Both the position numbers and the translations under genes were made by a program. This document shows, piece by piece, positions 26,057 through 33,689 of a stretch of 64,000 bases of DNA; within the stretch, counting starts at the first letter, position 1; every line of letters begins with the position of its first letter. The notes beneath the pieces were generated by a model that was given only the letters and a program-made list of their open reading frames with translations, ran no database searches and had not been told where the DNA came from. Origin of the DNA: Gemmatimonadetes bacterium SCN 70-22 (GTDB lineage Bacteria > Gemmatimonadota > Gemmatimonadetes > Gemmatimonadales > Gemmatimonadaceae); the NCBI GenBank assembly GCA_001724275.1, contig MEDZ01000012.1:1-64000 (forward strand). Direction: 5' to 3'.

Positions 26057-26889
26057 TCGGGCGCCGCGCGTTTCGGCGGGCGAACCTTGGAGCGGGGGTG
26101 GCCGGAAGGCGCCCCCGCTTTTCGTGGCGTCGTCGGCGCCCCCGCGAGGCGGCTCGTCGGCTGCTTCCGTGCCTCGGCCGCAGGGCGCCCCCTCCGCACC
26201 TCCGCCGACCGCGTGGCGCAGAGCCGCTGCACGGGACACTGGGCGCAGTGGCGAACGCGCGCGGTGCAGAGCAGCGCGCCGAGCTCCATCAGCGCCTGGT
26301 TGTGCGTCCATCCGGTGTCGCCGCGACGCGGGAGGACCGACGCCGCGATGCGCCACAGCTGGCGCAGGTCGCGCGGGCGCTTGGGGTCGAGCCGCGGCGC
26401 GAAGACGCGAGCCAGGACGCGCGCGACGTTGGTGTCGACCAATTCGGCGCGACGCTCGAAGGCGAACGACGCCACGGCTCCCGCCGTGTAGTCGCCGATG
26501 CCGGGGAGCGCCCGCAGGGCCGCGGGATCACGCGGGAGCGCCCCGTCACCGTCGCGCGTGACCAGGACGGCGAGGGCGTGGAGGTTGCGCGCGCGCGCGT
26601 AGTAGCCGAGCCCTTCCCATGCCTCGAGCACGCGCGCTGGCGGAGAAGCCGCCAGGTGGTCCAGGGAGGGGAAACGCTCGAGGAAGCGCGAGTAGAACTC
26701 CACCACCCGCGACACCTGCGTCTGCTGGAGCATCAGCTCCGAGACGAGGACGTGGTACGGGTCGCGCGTGCGCCGCCACGGCAGGTCGCGCCCGTGCTTC
26801 CGGAACCAGGTGCGCAGGCGCCGGGAGAAGTCGCGGGCGATGGCGGGCGAGGGAAGCGCGACGGCGCGCGAGGCGGTCGGGCGCTGCAT
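26053..26889 (-). CDS. mutY: A/G-specific adenine glycosylase (short form)
   Basis: Base-excision repair glycosylase that removes adenine opposite 8-oxoguanine, 278 residues. The catalytic Glu51 is in VSELMLQQTQ. The helix-hairpin-helix is LPGIGDYTAGAVASFAF (128-144), with Asp152 in VDTNVARVLAR. The 4Fe-4S cluster ligands are Cys208, Cys215, Cys218 and Cys224 (C-x6-C-x2-C-x5-C). The C-terminal NUDIX-like domain that reads 8-oxoguanine in E. coli MutY (350 residues) is missing; a basic Arg/Pro-rich tail replaces it. The stop overlaps that of citrate synthase within CTAG. Confidence 0.9.
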   Translation of the reverse strand: MQRPTASRAVALPSPAIARDFSRRLRTWFRKHGRDLPWRRTRDPYHVLVSELMLQQTQVSRVVEFYSRFLERFPSLDHLAASPPARVLEAWEGLGYYARARNLHALAVLVTRDGDGALPRDPAALRALPGIGDYTAGAVASFAFERRAELVDTNVARVLARVFAPRLDPKRPRDLRQLWRIAASVLPRRGDTGWTHNQALMELGALLCTARVRHCAQCPVQRLCATRSAEVRRGRPAAEARKQPTSRLAGAPTTPRKAGAPSGHPRSKVRPPKRAAPD

Positions 26890-26925
26890 GGCGGCGAAAG
26901 GTAGCGGCGCGCCGCGAGCGGGAGA

Positions 26926-26962
26926 ACCGGCGGAGGGGGCCCGATACGCCCCCTCCGCCGGT
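26926..26962 (-). terminator. Hairpin terminator after moeB/moeZ-like gene
   Basis: A perfect 14-base stem (accggcggaggggg/ccccctccgccggt) with a 9-base loop begins 10 bases after the moeB/moeZ-like stop codon, in the gap before mutY. It lacks a T-run but is very stable. Confidence 0.7.
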
Positions 26963-26971
26963 GGAGCCGGT

Positions 26972-28168
26972 TCAGTACTTCGCGACCGTCGGATCCACGT
27001 CGTCGGCCCATCGCAGGATGCCGCCGGCCAGGTTCCAGGCCCGCGTGAAGCCGGCGGCCTGCAGCTGACGGACGGCGGTCGCGCTGCGCGCCCCGCTGCG
27101 GCAGTGCACCACGATGTCGCGGCCGCGGTCGAAGGTCGGGATGGCCTCGCCGAATGCCCCCAGGGGAATCAGGCGCCCGCCGGGAATCCGCGCGATCGCA
27201 TGCTCGTGGGGCTCGCGCACGTCCAGCAGGAGCAGGTCGTCGCCTCGCCCCAGCCGCGCCGCCAGCTCGCGCGGGGTGAGCTCGGGGACCGGGGCGTCGG
27301 CCGCGGCGGCCGGGACACCACAGAACGCATCGTAGTCGATGAGCGATTGCAGCTCGCGGGTGCCGCACGCCGGGCACGTGGGGTCGCGCCGGATCTTCAC
27401 CGAACGCTGCCTCGCGCCCAGCGAGTCGACCAGGTTCAGGCGCCCGATCAGCGGCTCCCCGATCCCGAGGATCAGCTTGATCGCCTCCGTGGCCTGCAGG
27501 ATCCCCACGATCCCCGGCAGGATGCCCAGCACCCCGCCCTCGGCGCAGCTGGGGACCAGCCCCGCCGGCGGCGGCTCGCGATAGATGCAGCGATAGCAGG
27601 GACCCTCCGCCGTGCAGAACACCGAGACCTGCCCATCGAAGCGGAAGATCGAGCCGTACACGTTCGGGCGCCCCGTGAGGACGCAGGCGTCGTTGACCAG
27701 GTAGCGCGTCTGGAAATTGTCGGTGCCATCCACCACGAGATCGTACCGGCGCACGATCGCGAGCGCGTTCGCGGACGACAGGCGCACCTCGTGCGGCTCG
27801 ACGACCACGTGCGGGTTGACCTCGCGCAGGCGGTCGGTGGCCGACTGCAGCTTGGTGCGCCCCACGTCGCTGGTGCCGTGGATGACCTGGCGATGCAGGT
27901 TGGTGATGTCGACGCGGTCGAAGTCGACGATGCCTAACGTGCCGACTCCCGCCGCGGCCAGGTAGAGCGCGGCCGGCGACCCGAGCCCGCCGGCGCCGAC
28001 CAGGAGCACGCGCGCCGCCTTCAGCCTGCGCTGTCCTTCCACCCCCACCTCCGGGAGGAGGAGATGGCGCGAGTAGCGCGTGAGCTCGTCGCGCGTGAGC
28101 TCGTCGCGCGTGAGAGTCGGGAGGGCGCCGACGTCCGGCGCCACGATGGGGTCGAGTGTCGCCGACAT
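26972..28168 (-). CDS. moeZ: MoeB/MoeZ-type sulfur-carrier adenylyltransferase with rhodanese domain
   Basis: An E1-like enzyme, 398 residues, that adenylates the C-terminal Gly-Gly of a ubiquitin-like sulfur carrier and, through its rhodanese domain, delivers sulfur to form a thiocarboxylate. ThiF/MoeB domain: nucleotide site VGAGGLGSPAAL (57-68), VVDGTDNFQTRYLVND, zinc ligands Cys191/194 and Cys265/268, candidate thiol Cys208 in VPSCAEGG. Rhodanese domain about 295-398 with active Cys356 in VVHCRSGARS. The N-terminus contains a perfect duplication TRDELTRDELTRY. The domain order matches MoeZ of Mycobacterium, which activates CysO. The gene starts 3 bases after the CysO-like carrier gene, its likely substrate. 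Confidence 0.9.
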   Translation of the reverse strand: MSATLDPIVAPDVGALPTLTRDELTRDELTRYSRHLLLPEVGVEGQRRLKAARVLLVGAGGLGSPAALYLAAAGVGTLGIVDFDRVDITNLHRQVIHGTSDVGRTKLQSATDRLREVNPHVVVEPHEVRLSSANALAIVRRYDLVVDGTDNFQTRYLVNDACVLTGRPNVYGSIFRFDGQVSVFCTAEGPCYRCIYREPPPAGLVPSCAEGGVLGILPGIVGILQATEAIKLILGIGEPLIGRLNLVDSLGARQRSVKIRRDPTCPACGTRELQSLIDYDAFCGVPAAAADAPVPELTPRELAARLGRGDDLLLLDVREPHEHAIARIPGGRLIPLGAFGEAIPTFDRGRDIVVHCRSGARSATAVRQLQAAGFTRAWNLAGGILRWADDVDPTVAKY

Positions 28169-28171
28169 CGC

Positions 28172-28447
28172 TCAGCCCCCCGCCACGGCCGGGACGATGG
28201 TGACCTCGTCGCCATCCTGCACCGCCGCGTCGAAGCCGCCGACGAGCCTGACGTCCTCGTCGTTCAGGTAGATCGTCACGAAGGGATACGGCGCCCCCTG
28301 CGCGTCGCGCAGGCGAGGGCCAAGTTGCGGGAAGCGGACCACGAGCGCGTCGAGCGTGGCGCCGACCGTGGCGCCAGCGGCTTCGATGGCGCGAGTGCCG
28401 CCGGCGTGGGCGGCGAGGACGGAGGGGAGGTGGACGGTGACAGGCAT
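28172..28447 (-). CDS. cysO: CysO-like ubiquitin-fold sulfur carrier
   Basis: A 91-residue beta-grasp protein ending in Gly-Gly (TIVPAVAGG), the site of adenylation and thiocarboxylate formation. The stretch FVTIYLNDEDVRLVGG and the end DGDEVTIVPAVAGG closely resemble Mycobacterium tuberculosis CysO as I remember it (IYVNDEDVRFSGG, DGDSVTILPAVAGG), more than MoaD or ThiS. In that system CysO thiocarboxylate feeds sulfur to CysM for cysteine synthesis, and Mec later trims the product. No cysM or mec is in this window; the neighbours are thrC and hom upstream and the activating enzyme downstream. MoaD-like function in molybdopterin synthesis is the alternative. Confidence 0.82.
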   Translation of the reverse strand: MPVTVHLPSVLAAHAGGTRAIEAAGATVGATLDALVVRFPQLGPRLRDAQGAPYPFVTIYLNDEDVRLVGGFDAAVQDGDEVTIVPAVAGG

Positions 28448-28454
28448 ATCTTGA

Positions 28455-28476
28455 GAAGACGAGAAGACGAGAAGAC
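28455..28476 (+). repeat. GAAGACGA short tandem repeat, locus 1
   Basis: Two full and one partial copies of the 8-base unit gaagacga fill the 36-base gap between thrC and the cysO-like gene. The same unit occurs at 30934-30965 and 54971-55010. Here the array begins 8 bases upstream of the cysO-like ATG and replaces any recognisable ribosome site on that strand, where it reads as tcttctcg. Confidence 0.85.
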
Positions 28477-28483
28477 CGGTACT

Positions 28484-29746
28484 TCAGGATGAGGCGATCA
28501 GGGCGGCCACTTCACGAATCTTCGGGGTGATGACGGGGGCGTCGCGGAGGGTGTCCTGCACGGCTTCCACCGTCTTGAGGCCGTGTCCCGTTAGGCATAC
28601 CACCACCTCGTCGTCGGCGCGAAGTGACCCCCGCTCGGCGAGCTTCGTCGCGGCGGCGAGCGTTACGCCGCCCGCTGTCTCGGCGAAGACTCCCGTGGTC
28701 TCGGCGAGCAGGCGGATCGCGGCCACGAGCTCCCGGTCGCCCACCGCCTGCCCGCCCCCGCCGCTGTGGCGAAGGATGTGGCTGGCGAAGAGCCCGTCGG
28801 CCGGGTTCCCGATGGCGAGGGAGCGCGCGATCGTGCGGGGGATCTCGGGGACGAGGGTGTCGTCGCCGCGCTCCGTCAGGCGCACGATGGGGGCGCACCC
28901 CTCGGCCTGGGCGCCGTACTGTCGCGGGAGCTCGCCCGACACCAGGCCGGCATCACGCGCTTCCGTGAACCCCTTGCGCAGCTTGGTGACCAGCGAGCCC
29001 CCCGCCATCGGCGTGACCACCGCCGTGGGGAGGCGCCAGCCGAGCTGCTCGGCGATCTCGAACGCCATCGTCTTGCTCCCTTCGCCGTAGTAGGCGCGGA
29101 GGTTGACGTTGACGATCCCCCAGCCGAAGCGGTCGGCAACCTGCGCACACAGGCGGTTCACGTCGTCGTAGGTGCCCTTGATCCGCACCAGCCTGGGGGC
29201 GAAGACGGTGGTCGCCACCAGCTTGCCGAGCTCGAGGTCTTCGGGGACGAAGATCCACGCGGGCTTCCCGGCGCGCGCGGCGGCCGCGGCGACGGCATTG
29301 GCGAGGTTGCCGGTCGACGCGCACCCGATCACGTCGATGCCGAACGCTTCCGCGGCATTGATGGCCGTCGTGACGACGCGATCCTTGAACGAGAGCGAGG
29401 GAAACGAGTGGGCGTCGAGCTTGAGCCAGAGGCGGGCCACACCGAGGCGCTCGGCCAGGCGCGGCGCCTCGACGAGCGGCGTCCACCCGACGTCGAGCGC
29501 GTGCACGGGGGTCCCCGCGAACGGGAGCCACTCGCGATAGCGCCACAGCGAACGCGGGCGGGCGGCGATCTCCTCACGGGTGGGGAGGGGGCGCGCGGCG
29601 TCGTAGACCGGCTCGAGCGGGCCGAGGCAGTTGGGGCAGATCGCCTGCGGCGTCGCCCCCGCCTCCTGGCCGCACGAGGCGCAGGCCAGCGGGAGCGGGG
29701 TGAGGCGGGTGGTGGGAACGAGTGGGGGAGTGAGGGTCGCGCTCAT
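28484..29746 (-). CDS. thrC: Threonine synthase
   Basis: PLP fold-type II enzyme of 420 residues converting O-phosphohomoserine to threonine. A zinc-ribbon N-terminus (Cys22, Cys25, Cys37, Cys40) is followed by GWTPLVEAPRLAERLG and the Schiff-base Lys121 in PSLSFKDRVV. The phosphate-binding loop is CASTGNLANAVAA, and GGSLVTKLRKGF and CLTGHGLK complete the fold. The ATG at 29746 overlaps the stop of hom (ATGA), so the two are coupled; in-frame sequence further upstream belongs to hom. The fold is shared with cysteine and homocysteine synthases that use thiocarboxylate donors, which matters because a CysO-like carrier gene follows. Confidence 0.92.
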   Translation of the reverse strand: MSATLTPPLVPTTRLTPLPLACASCGQEAGATPQAICPNCLGPLEPVYDAARPLPTREEIAARPRSLWRYREWLPFAGTPVHALDVGWTPLVEAPRLAERLGVARLWLKLDAHSFPSLSFKDRVVTTAINAAEAFGIDVIGCASTGNLANAVAAAAARAGKPAWIFVPEDLELGKLVATTVFAPRLVRIKGTYDDVNRLCAQVADRFGWGIVNVNLRAYYGEGSKTMAFEIAEQLGWRLPTAVVTPMAGGSLVTKLRKGFTEARDAGLVSGELPRQYGAQAEGCAPIVRLTERGDDTLVPEIPRTIARSLAIGNPADGLFASHILRHSGGGGQAVGDRELVAAIRLLAETTGVFAETAGGVTLAAATKLAERGSLRADDEVVVCLTGHGLKTVEAVQDTLRDAPVITPKIREVAALIASS

Positions 29747-30729
29747 GCGGCAATCCGTCCGGTATGGGTTCCAACGAGGGCGCGCGCCGCGGTGAGTACG
29801 TCGCCCAACAATGCGGAGGCGGTGTGCCGCCCACCGGCGCCTGCGCCGTACCAGGTGAGCGGGCCGGCGAGCGCGCTCTGGACGGCGACGACATTGATGA
29901 CCTCCTCGGCGCGTGCCAGCGGGTCGCCGGCCTCGAGGATCTTCGGCTCGACGCGCAGCTGCAATCCGTCGTCCTCCCAGGCCTCGGCCACCAGGCGCAC
30001 GCGGCAACCGTGGGCACCGGCCACGCGCACGACGTCGACGATGTGCGCGTCGATCCCGCGCGTCGGGACGTCGGCCAGGGTCACGGCTCGGCGCCAGGCG
30101 AGCGTGGCGAGGATGGCGAGCTTGGCCGCCGCGTCCTGCCCGCTCAGGTCGGAGGCAGGGTCACCTTCCGCGAACCCCGCCTCCCGTGCCGCCGCGAGCG
30201 CGTCGGCGAAGCGGTCGCCGCGCTCGAGCCGCGTGAGAATGTAGGTCGTGGTGCCGTTGAGGACGCCGCGCAGGTCGTGGATCTCCTCGCCGTCGAGCGA
30301 GTCGCGGAGGGCGCGCACGATGGGGAGGGCGCCGGCGACTGCGCCTTCGCAATGAAGGAGCGGGTGACGGCGCGCGAGGGCGTCGAGCAGCGGACGGTCG
30401 CTCGCTATCGCGAGTTTGTTCGCCGACACCGCGGCCGCCCCACGTGCGATGGCGCGCCGCAGCCAGCCGGCGGCGCCGGGGTCTCCACTGGCCTCGACGA
30501 CGATGTCGACGCTGGTATCCGCGGCGAGCGCCGCCGCGTCGTCGTGCACGCGGATGCCGGGAAGCGCGTCGCGATGGCGGTCCGGCGTGCGGACGGCGGC
30601 CTGGGTGAGGCGGACCCGGACGCCGAGCCGCTGGCTGAGGCGGTCGTGACTGGCCTCGAGGGCGGAGGCAAAGGCGGCGCCGACGGTGCCGTTTCCGATG
30701 AGCCCGACGCGGAGGACGGGTGGTGCCAT
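29743..30729 (-). CDS. hom: Homoserine dehydrogenase
   Basis: A 328-residue NAD(P)-dependent enzyme reducing aspartate semialdehyde to homoserine, the branch point to methionine and threonine. The nucleotide site is VGLIGNGTVGAAF (8-20); ANKLAIA and RGVLNGTTTYILTRL are substrate-binding; EGDPASDLSGQDAAAKLAIL holds the catalytic Asp/Lys. The C-terminal ACT regulatory domain found in many family members is absent, so allosteric feedback by threonine may be lacking. The ATG at 30729 is chosen; the in-frame extension upstream to a TTG at 30909 runs through the riboswitch and promoter and is not coding. No homoserine kinase gene lies nearby. Confidence 0.93.
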   Translation of the reverse strand: MAPPVLRVGLIGNGTVGAAFASALEASHDRLSQRLGVRVRLTQAAVRTPDRHRDALPGIRVHDDAAALAADTSVDIVVEASGDPGAAGWLRRAIARGAAAVSANKLAIASDRPLLDALARRHPLLHCEGAVAGALPIVRALRDSLDGEEIHDLRGVLNGTTTYILTRLERGDRFADALAAAREAGFAEGDPASDLSGQDAAAKLAILATLAWRRAVTLADVPTRGIDAHIVDVVRVAGAHGCRVRLVAEAWEDDGLQLRVEPKILEAGDPLARAEEVINVVAVQSALAGPLTWYGAGAGGRHTASALLGDVLTAARALVGTHTGRIAA

Positions 30730-30762
30730 GGAGTGTGTCGTCTCCCCCACTCCCCGCCGCCC

Positions 30763-30815
30763 TGCCGTCGGGACAAAAAAAATCCCGACGGCAAAAGCCC
30801 CGGGACGTGGCTTTT
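30763..30815 (-). terminator. Expression platform: overlapping terminator and alternative hairpins
   Basis: Reading the minus strand, TCCCG (30805-30801) can pair with CGGGA (30787-30783), with an inner GGC/GCC step, directly followed by eight T (30782-30775): an intrinsic terminator 45 bases before hom. Two competitors overlap it. AAAAGCC (30815-30809, the 3' strand of the riboswitch) pairs with GGCTTTT (30799-30793). CGGGA is also part of an 11-base perfect stem 30793-30783/30773-30763 that hides the T-run in its loop. The pairings are seen directly; the switching order is inference. Confidence 0.75.
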
Positions 30816-30862
30816 TAGCGAAATGTTTTACGTGGCCGCAAGTTGCCGTAAATCGCCACGAG
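30809..30862 (-). ncRNA. SAM-II (SAM-alpha) riboswitch aptamer
   Basis: The minus strand matches the SAM-II aptamer core as I know it. P1 is CGTGGC (30860-30855) with GCCACG (30836-30831). GATTTA follows the 5' strand (30854-30849). The loop CGGCAACTTGCG carries the conserved CTTGC. After P1 comes TAAAAC, and the 3' end is GCTAAAAAGCC. The loop GGC (30847-30845) can pair with the terminal GCC (30811-30809) to make the required pseudoknot. The aptamer starts about 12 bases after the predicted transcription start and lies 80 bases before hom. In this class S-adenosylmethionine binding turns expression off. A covariance-model search would settle the assignment. Confidence 0.85.
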
Positions 30863-30880
30863 CTTCGGTTGTGAGGAACG

Positions 30881-30909
30881 ATTCTATCGGTCGCCTCGCC
30901 GACGCGCAA
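30881..30909 (-). promoter_or_regulatory. Promoter of the hom-thrC-cysO-moeZ operon
   Basis: Minus strand: TTGCGC (30909-30904), 17 bases, TAGAAT (30886-30881). The -10 matches five of six consensus bases, the -35 three of six. Transcription would begin near 30874, just ahead of the riboswitch, which supports both calls. Confidence 0.65.
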
Positions 30910-30933
30910 GTGCCCCCTGGATATCAGGACTTC

Positions 30934-30965
30934 GCGTCTTCGCGTCTTCGCGTCTTCTCGTCTTC
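30934..30965 (-). repeat. GAAGACGA short tandem repeat, locus 2
   Basis: Four 8-base copies on the minus strand: gaagacga then gaagacgc three times. They begin 5 bases after the stop codon of the VWA gene and end 25 bases upstream of the hom promoter -35. Same unit as at 28455 and 54971. Confidence 0.88.
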
Positions 30966-30970
30966 TGCCC

Positions 30971-32251
30971 CTATGACACTTTCCTCGTCTTTCTCCGCAG
31001 GAAGTCCATCAGGATGTACTGCCCCAGCGTCATCGTGTTGGTGAAGTACGCCTTGCCGCGGCAGATCGACGAGACGTGCTTGACGAACTCCACGAGGGCG
31101 CGATCGCGGGCGAGCATGAAGGTGTTGATCACGATCCCCGAGCGCCGGCACTGGGCGACCTCGCGGATCGTCTCCTGGATCACGTAGGCATCGAGCCCCA
31201 TCGAGTTCCGGTAGATGGCCCCGTTCGGCATGGTGAGCGCACTGGGCTTGCCATCGGTGATCATCACGATCTGGCGCATGTCCTTCTTCTGCGCCATCAG
31301 GATGCGTCGGGCCAGCTTGAGCCCCTCGGCGGTGTTCGTGTGGTAGGGCCCGACCTGCGCATGCGCCAGCGTGGCGATCGGGATCTCCTCGGCGGAATCG
31401 TGGAACAGGACGACCCGGATCGTGTCGCCGGGAAACTGCGTGCGGATGAGGTGGGTCAGGGCGAGAGCGACCTTCTTGGCCGGCGTGAAGCGATCCTCGC
31501 CATAGAGGATCATCGAGTGCGAGCAGTCGAGCATCAGGACGGTCGCGCACGACGAGCGGTACTCCGTCTGCCGGACCATCAGGTCGGGATAGTCGATATC
31601 CAGCGGGAGGGCGAGCGACCCGGTGCGGGCGAGCGAGTGCTTGAGCGTCTCGTTGACGTCGAGGTTCAGCGTGTCGCCGAACTCGTAGGGGCGGCTGGAG
31701 GCATCGGACTCGATCCCGGTGGCCAGGAAGGGCGTGTCGTGGCTCCCGAGCGAGCTGCGGCCTAACGATCCGAGGATGTGACGGAGGCTCTTGTAGCCGA
31801 GGAAGTCGATCCCCTTGTCGGTCAGGCGGAAGTTCACGTCGCGCGAGGCCGCCCGGGCCAGTCCGCCCGGCCCCTCGACCGCCGCGTGCGAATCCGGGAC
31901 CTCGGGCGGCGCCTCGAGCTTGAGGTAGCCCTGTTCCATGAGGCGCTTCACCAGTTCGTCGAGCAGCCGGGCCAGCGACGCCTGCGCCTCCTCGTCATCG
32001 TCGCCCCGGAGCGCGTTGAGCATCTCCGGGGTGAACTGCCCGCTGTCGATCAGCGCCTGGAGGATTGCCTGTTTCAGCGCCTCCAGCGAGCGATCGGCGT
32101 CCTCGCCCGTCTCTCCCCAGAACGGGTGGTACTGCGCCCCGCCCGCGAAGCCGGACTGGAGGAGGAAGTCGGACAGCTGCTCCAGCAACGCCTCGAGATC
32201 GACCGCGTCGGCGGCCTCGGGCGAGAACTTCGTGTAGGTGTGGAAGCGCAT
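30971..32251 (-). CDS. VWA-domain protein (chelatase/MoxR-associated type)
   Basis: A 426-residue cytoplasmic protein with a C-terminal von Willebrand A domain. MIDAS residues: [11 protein letters not shown] near 239-249 (D-x-S-x-S), a Thr in [12 protein letters not shown], and [10 protein letters not shown] (Asp). The N-terminal 200 residues are acidic and helical ([32 protein letters not shown]), and the middle has [20 protein letters not shown]. Such proteins normally work with a MoxR/ChlI-type AAA+ ATPase; the matching ATPase gene is at 40770-42248, unusually distant. The ATG at 32251 is preceded by GAGGG. Upstream in-frame sequence is intergenic and was excluded. Confidence 0.85.
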   Translation of the reverse strand: MRFHTYTKFSPEAADAVDLEALLEQLSDFLLQSGFAGGAQYHPFWGETGEDADRSLEALKQAILQALIDSGQFTPEMLNALRGDDDEEAQASLARLLDELVKRLMEQGYLKLEAPPEVPDSHAAVEGPGGLARAASRDVNFRLTDKGIDFLGYKSLRHILGSLGRSSLGSHDTPFLATGIESDASSRPYEFGDTLNLDVNETLKHSLARTGSLALPLDIDYPDLMVRQTEYRSSCATVLMLDCSHSMILYGEDRFTPAKKVALALTHLIRTQFPGDTIRVVLFHDSAEEIPIATLAHAQVGPYHTNTAEGLKLARRILMAQKKDMRQIVMITDGKPSALTMPNGAIYRNSMGLDAYVIQETIREVAQCRRSGIVINTFMLARDRALVEFVKHVSSICRGKAYFTNTMTLGQYILMDFLRRKTRKVS

Positions 32252-32367
32252 GGCGCCCTCGGGGGAGGGAGGTACAGCAGGGGCGGCAATCGGCCACCTC
32301 CTAGCATACAACCCCGTCGTCCCCCGCCGCGATCCCGCGCTCTCGACAGGAGGTATAGCTTTCGCTC

Positions 32368-33594
32368 GTGACGTCTCCCCCCCGATCACGCAATCCGTTC
32401 CGGGTCCTGGTCACCCACGCGAACTTCCGTCGCTTCTGGGTGGGGCAGACCCTCTCCCTGATCGGGACGTGGATGCAGTCGATGGCGCAGGGGTGGCTCG
32501 CCCTGCAACTCTCCGACAGCGCCTTCATCGTCGGGCTCGTCGCGGCGGCGGGATCGCTTCCGATCCTCCTCTTCTCGCTCCACGCGGGGGTCCTGGTCGA
32601 TCGAAGCGACAAGCTGCGCCTCGTGAAGATCGCGCAAAGCCTGCTCCTCGTCGAGGCAACGCTGCTGTGGTATTTCACGTGGTCTGGCCACATCAACATA
32701 CCGGGGCTCGTCCTCCTGGCGCTGGCGGGGGGGACCATCGGGAGCGTCGAGATCCCGGCGCGCCAGTCGCTGATGATCGATCTCGTCGGCCGCGACGACC
32801 TGCGCGACGCCATCGCCCTCAACTCGTCGGGGTTCAACCTCGCGCGCATCTTCGGCCCGGCCGTCGGCGCCGCGATCATCGCCAAGTTCGGGCTGGCCTG
32901 GTGCTTCGGCGTCAACGCGCTGAGCTACCTGACCGTGCTGATCGGGCTGGCGCGCATCACCCTGCCGCCGCGTCCCCCGATCGTCGTGACCATGTCGCCC
33001 CTCGAGGGGATCCGCGAGGGGCTGGCGTACATCGCCCACCATCACGAGCTGCGCGGCCTCGTGTGGCTCATCACCGTGTATTCCATCCTCGGCATCCCCT
33101 ACCTGTCGCTCATGCCGGTCATGGCGCGTGACGTGCTGGGGCTGGGGGCGGGAGGCTACGGCGTCATGCTGTCGGCGGTCGGGGTCGGTGGCATGATCGG
33201 GGCGCTGGGGCTGGCGGCGTCGGCGCCACGCTCACGGGGGCGGCTCCTGACCCAGACGTCGTTCGCCTATGGCGCGCTGCTGGTGGTCCTCTCGTTCACC
33301 CGCATCGCTTCCGCGGCGTACCCCCTCCTGTTCGTCATCGGCCTGGTGATGATCGTGAACAATGCGCTCGCCAACACGTTGATGCAGTCGATCGTGCCCG
33401 ACGAGTTTCGCGGCCGGCTGATGGCGATCTATTCGCTGATCGTCGTCGGCCTCCCGCAGGTGGTGGGGGCGTTCGGAGCGGGGGCGGTGGCGCGCGTCGT
33501 CGGCGTGGATGCCGCCATTGGCGGGGCGGCGATCCTGATGCTCCTCTTCGGGTGGTGGTTGTTCCGGCGCTATCCGGACGTGCGCGAGCTGTAG
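32368..33594 (+). CDS. MFS transporter
   Basis: A 408-residue major facilitator superfamily permease with about twelve hydrophobic segments. The start region [25 protein letters not shown] and the loop [19 protein letters not shown] identify the EntS/DHA3-like drug or siderophore exporter branch; [17 protein letters not shown] is another family landmark. The start is GTG at 32368; a perfect AGGAGG lies at 32348-32353, about 14 bases upstream, which is longer than usual. The substrate is not predictable. The gene is read divergently from the VWA gene with 116 bases between starts. Confidence 0.88.
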   Translation: MTSPPRSRNPFRVLVTHANFRRFWVGQTLSLIGTWMQSMAQGWLALQLSDSAFIVGLVAAAGSLPILLFSLHAGVLVDRSDKLRLVKIAQSLLLVEATLLWYFTWSGHINIPGLVLLALAGGTIGSVEIPARQSLMIDLVGRDDLRDAIALNSSGFNLARIFGPAVGAAIIAKFGLAWCFGVNALSYLTVLIGLARITLPPRPPIVVTMSPLEGIREGLAYIAHHHELRGLVWLITVYSILGIPYLSLMPVMARDVLGLGAGGYGVMLSAVGVGGMIGALGLAASAPRSRGRLLTQTSFAYGALLVVLSFTRIASAAYPLLFVIGLVMIVNNALANTLMQSIVPDEFRGRLMAIYSLIVVGLPQVVGAFGAGAVARVVGVDAAIGGAAILMLLFGWWLFRRYPDVREL

Positions 33595-33611
33595 CCGAGC
33601 CCTCGGGGATT

Positions 33612-33653
33612 GCTGCGCGGCTGGCGCTGCGCGGCTGGCGCTGCGCGGCTGGC
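33612..33653 (+). repeat. Three-copy 14-base tandem repeat
   Basis: The unit gctgcgcggctggc is present three times without mismatch, in the 95-base gap between the MFS gene and the BNR-repeat gene, 36 bases ahead of the latter's ATG. It is GC-only except for three T per unit. Confidence 0.9.
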
Positions 33654-33689
33654 GGGCGCACTTTCGCAGCCCCCCATCGGACCCGATTC

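Noticed and set aside
30730-30909. 60-residue N-terminal extension of homoserine dehydrogenase
   Set aside because: The in-frame reading crosses the riboswitch, terminator and -10 element; the enzyme's Rossmann fold begins right after the ATG at 30729.
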